Shown: in pieces, positions 56,188 to 64,000 of the stretch
Numbering within the stretch: position 1 is the stretch's first letter
Layout of the letters: the number at the start of each line of letters is the position of its first letter
NCBI GenBank assembly: GCA_027924645.1
Contig: BSBN01000213.1
Location: forward strand, 30,010,501-30,074,500
Reading direction: 5' to 3'
DNA length: 64,000 nt
DNA from: Cunninghamia lanceolata
Taxonomy: Eukaryota > Streptophyta > Pinopsida > Cupressales > Cupressaceae
Notes under the pieces: generated by a model
Told to the model about the DNA's origin: nothing
What the model saw: only the letters and a program-made list of their open reading frames with translations
The model's database searches: none
Position numbers and translations under genes: made by a program

Positions 56188-58500
56188 ATACCATCTACAA
56201 CCAAGACCTATCTCAATTAGGTCGGTCCTAATGAGGCGTGTGCACCTCAAACGTGCAACACCAATTAGGTCAGCACTAAACACTTTCACGGTGGACAGAA
56301 GTGTAAGTGGGCCATGTCAAGGGTTAACTAGGACTCAAATCTATATCACCAAGCTTCTCATCACATCTACAATCCACGAGGTACCTCCACAAATAGCGCT
56401 AGTAAGCCAGGTCGGCCAAACCTGAGCTAATGACCATATTCACACTTCTCCAAGTCCAAGAACATCATGCAGACCAAAGGGAGACACTCCAAAGCATTCA
56501 CACACCTTCCCAGAATACTCATCATCATCATAAACTTCTACAACACTGTCGCAACCGTCTGAATCAAAGAATGTCTTCATTATGCACATCAGGACACACT
56601 GTTACTAATCACCAACACAAGAGCTAAACTTGCGGAGTATCCCAACACTTGAAACTTCAAAGGAAGGTGGATACAGATAATATAAGCACTCTCCCAGATC
56701 CACAAGACAGGAAAGCTCAATGCGGATAAATGCAAAGCATTCTCATTTCTCTCAGACACCCTCCTTCACAATCAAATATTTTGTTAAACACATCTTCTAC
56801 TTCTACACGATCCAGAACCTGAAACTCTAGATATAATACCTCTGAACACCTCTAATCAATACTTCCAAACCGCACACACATATCTTCAATTAGGAAGAAA
56901 CACAAAGCATAACATTGAGAGTACCTCTGTCACACTGTACACTTTTTTATCAAATTTTCTCAAAAGCACTTGGAAACCAAGTGAACCATCTGTTGGGAGT
57001 TGACATCAATGACAACACCAGTAAGTTTCCAACAAATGTTTCCATGTAGATCTCCTACCCAAATAAACTTGATAGCTTGTCTTCAACTTGAGTTGTTGTA
57101 CATGGCTTGTTTTGCACTTGATTGCCTTGCAATAAGAGTATAATAAGGAACTCATGACTTTGAGTATTCTCCCCAAGTAAGCTTTTGCTAACATGACTAT
57201 TGATGTGGCCTAGTTTGAATTCTGCATGACCTAAAATAAAAACTAATGACTTGTCACCATGTCCCCCTATTGAACCCAATAGATAGGATTAAACCAAGTA
57301 TAAATTTGATGATCATTTTATATAAAGAAACCAAATAATATCTTGATACACATGATGTTTAGATACAAAGAGTTTTAAAATTAGATTTGTTGCTTGAGCT
57401 TTAATGGATATGAAATTAGATTGTGAGAACTTATTCAATGAAAAAAATGTTCATTGGTGTAATTATATAATTGCACCTTTTATTAAGTTTACTTAGGTAT
57501 GTTCATTTATTTACTTAGGTAAATTAGGAGAGAAGAGCATATTTCAACTCCCTTGATTGATGGGAATATTTTTCACCTCTTCCTCATCAAGATGAGTTCT
57601 CTTGACACCTTTTCTCATACATATTAGTGTATATATTGTAGTCCATTTCCATTGTTTTACACACCTTGAATACATATATTGAAATGGTATTATTCACATC
57701 TTGTTTACATTTGAATTAGTGTCATCTTGATGTTATTGTTCCTAGGGAGACAATAACTGCATGGTTGAGTTTAGCAACCTATCATAAGCTGGACTTACTA
57801 TTATTAAGATCATTTATCCATTCTCCTAGGAGATTGGCTCAGTGTCAAATAGTCATTACACAAGATTCATGTATACAAGTACCTCACATTTTTCCTAAAA
57901 GTAGTAGGAAGACACTAACTATCAATTTACACAATTCTTCATTCCATTCAAGATTATCATTTTAGAGAATTTTGAAAGTAGATCATTTCATACAATTATA
58001 ATATCTCTAGAAGGAAATGGGGGAATTTGAAAGATATGTTGTGGTAGTCACTAGGTAGTAACCTTGTTCTAACAAAAATCAACTCCCAACCCTAATATAA
58101 GCATTCAAGTAAATATAAGGAAATTTATAACTATAATTAAGTATTGACCATAAAACGTTTCACTAGTTATTTAAATTATTTTATTTCTTACACTTCACCA
58201 CTCTATCACTAAATTAAATGCATAAATGAAAGGACTCAAAAAGCATAATTTAAATTTTACATTCAGATGGATTAACTTGAGTACTTGGTACACCAAAACT
58301 CAACTTTCTAATTACTCAAAAATTTTACATTAAGTGGAAGCATCAAACAAACATACTCTAACTTTCGACAATAAGGATAGGTTTTATGAACTATACACTT
58401 CAATACTTATTTTCAAAATCATCATGCAACTACATTTACACAATAACACATATGACAACATGACCTAAGTAAATTTCTAGAGCTCCCAATGTTTGCAAAC
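56188..58500. other. Non-coding stretch, unidentified repeat DNA
   Basis: No domains were found on either strand; the longest frame (94 codons, 56141-56425) crosses the LTR edge. TTGACATCAATGACAACACC at about 57000 resembles the sequence next to the SIRE-like purine tract and may be a relic of a related element. On the minus strand, 58500 leftwards would be the interior of the element whose PBS is at 58515. Confidence 0.4.
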
Positions 58501-58515
58501 TTGCCTCTGATACCA
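58501..58515 (-). promoter_or_regulatory. Isolated primer-binding site
   Basis: The minus strand reads TGGTATCAGAGGCAA, preceded by an LTR-like end (GGGTGGGCA then seven bases). It matches the initiator-Met PBS exactly over TGGTATCAGAG. The partner LTR was not found. Confidence 0.6.
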
Positions 58516-58522
58516 AATTTCA

Positions 58523-60807
58523 TGCCCACCCATGCACACATGTACAAATGGGCATAAACACAATACAACAATTTTTTTGTTACAACACTTAGATACTAAA
58601 TATTACACTACTCACAATAGTGAATTATGTGCACTTGACATTGTTGCATGTGTAATAGAATAAGGGCACACCACTCGAGGCAATGAGAAACAATAACAAA
58701 AACAAGTGTGATGGAACCCATTCACAATACTCTAGAAAAGTGAAGATAATCTAACAAGGTGTTGATAATATTATGCATGACATCGCAAAGGGAATAACTC
58801 ACATGAGTACTTTCCCTCTAAGATTCCTAAGAGGAAGTGATAATTCATCATTGCCTCAAAGCAACTTGTCCAATAAATTCTAGCAGCCCAAAAAAATAAA
58901 TAAACCTAATTTAATATTAAATCTAACTAGACATCTAACATTATTTTAATAGTATTTAAAATAAATTTACAATTAAATGAAGTTGATGTAAAATGTTTTG
59001 ACTCAAAAATTGATTTACAATAAATACAATAAATTTATGAAGCAAATAGATAGTTATGGACTACATAGATAAATCAACTTAAATTTGGCCCTAAAAAGAT
59101 GATACACCTTTCTACATTAATCAAAAGCTAAATTCATTAATTATTAATCTATTCTACACATTTTTTTAAACTTCCACCTAATTGCTTCTTTCCATATAGT
59201 TTAAGTAATACTTACTAATAATACTTACTTTTCTAGTTTATTCCCTTATATTTAAATTTTTAATTAAAGCATAAATGATAACACATAATAAATAAATTAA
59301 CTTAAATTTATCACTTAAACAAGCCACAAAATAAGAAATTAGTCGGTTATAAAATATACCACTAATTAATCAAATACGAATAAGATAAACCCATCATTTA
59401 CCTATCAATCTCATTTTACAAGCTTCAATCCTAAACTAAGGAGCAAGGCAAGAATTGCAATAACTTTTCCATTATCTAATTATAGTATTTATTAATATTG
59501 TGCCAAAACATACTAATAAATCCCACATTATTTTTAGTTACAAATTTTTGTAAACATATACATTGAAGTGCAGTACACAATGATATCATAGGTATCCTAC
59601 TGCTATGAAATTATGGTTAATGATGTCTATTGCACTTTTTTTAACTCTCAATATTAGGCAAGTGTGAGTATACAAAATAGTCAAGACTTAGGAAAAAGAG
59701 ATCAAATCCTTGAACTAGATTTACTCGTGCAATAATATATTTATGATATAATTATAGATATTCCATATCTAACATTCACAACAATAATTATCAATTCTAC
59801 CAAGAGATTATAGTGTTAACCTTGCAACTTTATTTGATGCAACACTACTTCATCAGAATGAACAAATCTACATAATATAGTATAGTGACTTTATACAATC
59901 AATTAGTACACTATGACTGTATACTACCAATATATAATGATGTTACATCACCCATAAATGCACAAACAAGCCAAACAAGTCAATTCTTATTAGTAATATA
60001 AAATTCAATGACTTGGTTATATAGAGATCCCACACAAGTTGAGAAAGCATGAAGCTTGGCACGAGCCTTCAAATCTTAGGCCATTCAAGAGGTGTAGGAA
60101 ACATTTGAACCAACTATTAACCTTGTTTTTCAATATTTCATACATGGCTTAAGCAAGTGAAAAAATCAAGATGGGCACAGTCAAATCCAACACAACAACC
60201 ATATAAAATGAAGTGTAAAATAATAAACAACAATGGAAGAATCTAAGGTGTTTCCATCTTTAATAATGTCATGTCATTTACAAGCTAGACACAATGCAAA
60301 AGAAAAGGGCACCACAAATAGAGCACATCAGTTAAAAATAAATGGACCTAAACTCAAGAACTTTGTGATTGAAAATATGATTTGAAGATATCCACAAAAT
60401 AATACGGCTATAGATTTTGTGTAAAGACTATTATTACAACCATTCAAGTAAACTTCCATGCAAATTATGAATGCAAGTGAATTATTTGACAAAATACCTC
60501 ATGAAATGTGCACCTATAGTAGAGGCATGCAATTTGATGACCAAATATCTCAAAGAAATTCAAGTGTAAGGAGGAATATAAATTGTTGGATGAAACACCT
60601 TCAAGAATAGTGATCATGTGGAATTCTATGAAATCAGGATAATTTATATTAAATAGATTTGTAGAAATGGCTTTAGAACCCTTTCAAAAACTCAAACAAC
60701 ATTAAAGACTTCGAAGACCTTTCTAATGGTGCAAATAAGTTAGTCTCATCATGCAAAATGAGGTTGTAATCACACAATTATAGCTAGAAGTAAAATTGTC
60801 ATAACTT
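58523..60807 (-). other. Possible LTR and unidentified AT-rich DNA
   Basis: If the PBS at 58515 is real, an LTR begins at 58523 (TGCCCACCC on the plus strand) and extends right for an unknown distance. No coding frame, TATA box with confidence, or second copy was seen. The stretch ends at the plus-strand Copia LTR. Confidence 0.3.
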
Positions 60808-61192
60808 TGTTGGTGTAGAATATTATAAAATTTCCATTTATTTATTTATTCGAATTATTCCTACACATGCATATTTAGCTTACTTAGGTGTTCTTTAGTC
60901 TTCAGGAGTTAACTACCACTTTATTAGCCAAATGGCAGTTGCATTCTTTTAGAATTATTCTCCACCAGCCTAGTGGCAATTATCTCCATGATTCAAGGTG
61001 GAAGTTATGCTTCCTTCCTCCTATATATAACACTTATTGTAAATATTTTTTCTCAATTGAGTTGAATACATTCTACAATGTTATTCTTATTTTCTCTCTC
61101 TCTCTCTCTCTCAGTAATTTGTTCATTAGTTAGCTTTGCTTGTTAAACAGGTACATTCCATTGATCTAGAGATCCCGGCTAATACTCTGATA
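60808..61192 (+). repeat. 5' LTR of the Copia (about 385 bp)
   Basis: It starts TGTTGGTGTAGAATATT, a common plant Copia LTR opening, and ends about ACTCTGATA before the PBS. TATATATAA at 61022-61030 is the likely TATA box. A (TC)n microsatellite occupies 61093-61112. Confidence 0.8.
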
Positions 61193-61207
61193 TGGCATCA
61201 GAGAATC
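61193..61207 (+). promoter_or_regulatory. Primer-binding site (initiator tRNA-Met, one change)
   Basis: TGGCATCAGAGAATC lies directly after the LTR; the canonical form has TGGTATCAGAG. Confidence 0.75.
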
Positions 61208-61321
61208 ATTCTAGTATATGAATGCCATTTTATTTTTTGTTAGTTATTTACAAAACATTGGGTTCATCATTTGCAAAATTACTTGTGTTTGGTAGTCGTG
61301 TTTTTTGCTCGAGGCATTTCT

Positions 61322-62848
61322 TTGCATCAAATTCACATCTTCTGCATGTCGGGAAGAAAACCATTTTTTGAGTTTTATTCAAAGATGATGAGTGACAGGT
61401 AGCACTCATTATATATGTTGATTTATCTCCCTTTTCTGTCCTATAGAGCCATCATACTTGGTTGTACCATAAAAATTAGTAGAAATCTTGTTTAATCTTG
61501 TTATAAATAGGTGTTATATCGTGGTAGTCACATAGTTAGATGGTTTTAGGACTGTGAATGGTCACTAACAGAATCTTGTAGAAATATACCCCTTTTTTGT
61601 GTGTAGATATCTAACCTCTGGAGATAGCTCCAGAGTTCCTCCTAAAAGACTCTAGAGCTTAGTAGAAGACATCGAGAGCTGAGGAAAGAATTGCAGTTGG
61701 CATGTGTACCATGAGTGACTAGAGATTTTGGAGAAAAGGGAACTACACTTAGGTTAACAAGGTTCATACCATGAGCTAGAGTCCCAGTTGTAGCCGTGCA
61801 ATAAAGAGGCCATCGATTTTGTTTATTTTAGTTCTCTTTTGTTCCTCTTTTATCGACCCTTATGGCCTATTTACAAACTTCAGTTGAACTCTTGTGACAC
61901 TTGTAGTGTTTCCATATTATCTTTCAGTATTTTGCATGAATTGTATAATAAGACTTGGATATCTATAATGAACTACAGTAGGGAAAAAGGACTCTAAGAA
62001 TATGTATCAGAACAACACCTGATATATAGAGCATTAGAAGTAGGAAGATAGTTAGTCATTTTGTTGCATGAAAAGATAGATTGAAAGGACATGTTCGAAT
62101 TTGTGTGCCAATTGCATCCATATGATGTTTTTGAACAATTTGGAATGAAAGAGTCGATAATTTGGCACCCCTAATTCTGAGTCGTTAGTCTAGTCTCCTT
62201 TCCAACGATGTGGAGCAAGGGCCACTCCCACTAATGGAGAGAGGCTAGTATTTCATTTATGCTTATCTTTTTCTAGCTTGGTAGATTAATTGTTGTTTTC
62301 AATTTAGAATAAGTCTTGCTATGGTGTGATGTACTTTTCTGTTACAAATTGATTATTGAATTCTAGATTAAATCTTGGTTACTAGCTATTCCTTCTTAGT
62401 TAGACTTCTTTCTAGCAAATGTGTGTGATTTTTTATCATATTCAATTTCAACCATTTAGATGTATTTTCCAATAATGAGTAGAGGTATGAGCTTGATTAG
62501 GAAGTTAGCTTAATTCTAGGAAATAGTGTGGGACTGTTAGTTATTAGTTCTGCTACAAATTGCCATAGATACATTGCCCTGGATTGACAAATAAAGATAT
62601 TTAAATGCAAGGTACAACAACCCTTGTCATAAGTATCAAAAAACTTTGGGGGTATCTATTAGTTTTTGCAGGAAGTGAGTGTATTTTACAGAAAGAGCTG
62701 TTGAAATAGCAGGGCGCGAGTATTTTCCTATAGAGGCTGAATTTGAATTTGCATTAGATTTGCATCTTCTACATGTCGAGAAGAAAAATGCTTTCTAAGT
62801 TTTTTTCATAGTATCAAAAAACTTTGTGGGTATCTATTAGTTTTTGCA
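61322..62848. repeat. About 180-bp leader duplication split by a solo LTR
   Basis: 61322-61385 (CATCTTCTGCATGTCGGGAAG) matches 62745-62807, and 62630-62672 (TATCAAAAAACTTTGGGGGT) matches 62808-62848. Without the LTR at 61386-62629 the two blocks form consecutive copies of one unit. Confidence 0.7.
61386..62629 (+). mobile_element. 1.24-kb solo LTR related to the 5128-9602 family
   Basis: It starts TGATGAG and ends CCCTTGTCA, like the LTRs at 5128 and 8017 (TGATGAG, CCCTCGTCA). Shared blocks occur in the same order: GGAGCAAGGGCCACTCC, TTGCCCTGGATTGA, and a GAG-rich CTCTGGAGAT region. The uninterrupted duplicate at 62807/62808 marks the insertion point. The flanks AAAGA and TAAGT are not an exact duplication. 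Confidence 0.7.
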
Positions 62849-63023
62849 TGTAGCAAGAAGATCATACAAAAACTACACCATAAGCTTTTTTTAATAGGGC
62901 ATTATTGACAAAAAAGTAATATTGTAATAACTTTTGATCGGTAACTCAAAATTGAGTGTCATTTTCTTCAAAAGTTCATATTTTTTCATTTCCAATCTAT
63001 TAGACCTACTTGCATTGTAAAAA

Positions 63024-64000
63024 ATGCTAAATTATAAAGTGCCTAATTTGGGTGGTTCTAAATATTTGATTCGGGGGGGGGGTGTTGTGTTTTTTTGCAC
63101 TTCCTACTTGGCTTCCACATTTCTATTTCTATTCTTTTCTACAACAATATTTAGTTTCTATAATGAATTCACATCAATCAATCATGCCTTTAACTATCAT
63201 GATTGGAAACTTAAAGTACAACTTGTGCTAAGGAACAAAGGTTTGTATCAGGTAACAATGGGCACTGAGACTGAACCAATTAATGATGATGTTGAAGTAA
63301 AGTGGTTTAAGAAATCTGATCAAGCTTTCAATTTTTTTTGTCTTACCCTATCTCCCAAACTTCTCTTTCATGTAAAAAAATTGAATTCATCTAATGAAGT
63401 TTGGCTTGCATTAGAAAAACTATTTGGGAAGCTAGATGAAATGAGAAGTCATGAGTTAGAGAATGAGCTTATTAGTTTGAACCCTAGTTGCTTTGGCACC
63501 CTAGATGACTTTTTCACCAAGTACAAATCACCAAGGTTGCAATTACAAGAATGTGGAATAGTTAAAAAGGATGATCAACTTGTTCTTTCTGTACTCTCCA
63601 AGTTAGGTCCTAATTATTCTGTCTTTATTTCTACCTTTTACCCCACAAAAAGTGTTCTTAGAGCTGCGTGGAAAATTTCTTATCTAGATGACATTATTGC
63701 CAACTTGACTAGGGAGAAAGATAAGTTAATACAAATGGGCACCCTGGAGTCTTCAAAATCTCAAGCTCTCATTTCTAGGAATGGGAAACAATAGGCCTCA
63801 AACAATAAAGGGAAGAAGAAAAATATTTAGAAGGACAAGGAGAACAAGAAAGATCAAAAAATTGAGTCCTCTAAAAATAACACTCAAAACTCTTCAAACC
63901 AAGGGAAACCTAAGATAGAAAGAGTTAAGTGTGCCTATTTCAAGAAACTTGGGCATGATGAGGACAAATGCATGAAAAAGTAGATTGACCACCTTACTCA
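63024..64000 (+). pseudogene. Copia gag, partial
   Basis: The frame open from 63024 becomes recognisable at about 63165 (INHAFNYHDWKLKVQLVLRN). NEVWLALEKLFGKLDEMRSH, DDFFTKYKSPRLQLQECGIV and VLSVLSKLGPNYSVFISTFY follow, the UBN2-type gag of Ty1/Copia. TAG stops at 63794, near 63829 and near 63982 interrupt a Lys-rich tail in one continuous frame. The zinc knuckle reads CAYFKKLGHDEDKC, with Phe for the second Cys. The first 45 codons after 63024 are hydrophobic and probably not part of gag. It continues past the window. Confidence 0.88.

Larger units (their letters stand above)
60808..64000 (+). mobile_element. Plus-strand Ty1/Copia, 5' part (runs off window)
   Basis: It comprises an LTR (60808-61192) with TATA box, a PBS-like TGGCATCAGAG, a leader containing a solo LTR and a duplicated block, and gag from about 63100 onward. 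Protease and later domains would lie beyond the right edge. The gag frame already has several TAG stops, so this copy is probably dead. Confidence 0.85.

Overview
The window looks like a stretch of a large, repeat-laden seed-plant genome, most likely a gymnosperm/conifer. The composition is AT-rich. Almost everything is decayed transposable element: plant L1-type LINE, Ty1/Copia, tRNA-Asp-primed LTR elements, and very long LTRs of 1-3 kb. I can defend only one normal host gene. The conifer assignment is an inference from repeat style and from a family of ORFs I associate with conifers; nothing in the sequence proves it.

Layout. (1) 1-17.5 kb, mostly minus strand. A probable LTR with PBS-like site and TATA box (1.06-3.6 kb) carries a decayed ORF upstream of its TATA. 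It abuts a degenerate LINE (about 3.6-17.1 kb: ORF1 with DUF4283 and CCHC; ORF2 with endonuclease, RT, zf-RVT and RNase H). The LINE is split by two later insertions with perfect 5-bp target duplications: a complete non-autonomous LTR element (5128-9602, GTGGG, tRNA-Asp PBS) and a 3.18-kb solo LTR (10066-13246, GAGTC). The solo LTR holds an array of about 110-bp units, each with a hairpin. (2) 17.6-33.8 kb: gene-free AT-rich DNA with a 958-bp TIR element, four tandem copies of a roughly 1.4-kb unit (one carrying a 1.8-kb insertion), a foldback repeat, a 144-bp MITE and several short tandem duplications. (3) 33.8-36 kb: an intact two-exon arabinogalactan-peptide gene on the minus strand (CDS 35760-34889) with TATA box, plus a nearby unidentified ORF. 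(4) 38-49.3 kb: a nested stack. A small-LTR minus-strand element (37974-49339) has a Tork-like Copia (38133-47771) in one LTR. The Copia in turn contains a large-LTR, tiny-interior element (39904-42682, CATAT duplication) and a 1.08-kb TIR DNA element (44109-45184). Removing each insert plus one duplication rejoins the interrupted frame. (5) 49.3-56.2 kb: a minus-strand SIRE-like Copia derivative that keeps gag but has a TGTC-rich filler where pol should be. (6) 56.2-64 kb: mostly non-coding DNA, an isolated minus-strand PBS/LTR edge, and the 5' part of a plus-strand Copia (60808 to the window edge) with a solo LTR in its leader.

No RNA genes, CRISPR arrays or bacterial features were found. 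Premature stops in the Copia remnants are mostly TAG, which fits C-to-T decay at methylated CAG/CTG sites. The host gene stands alone: it encodes a secreted, GPI-anchored cell-wall peptide and has no functional link to the surrounding repeats.
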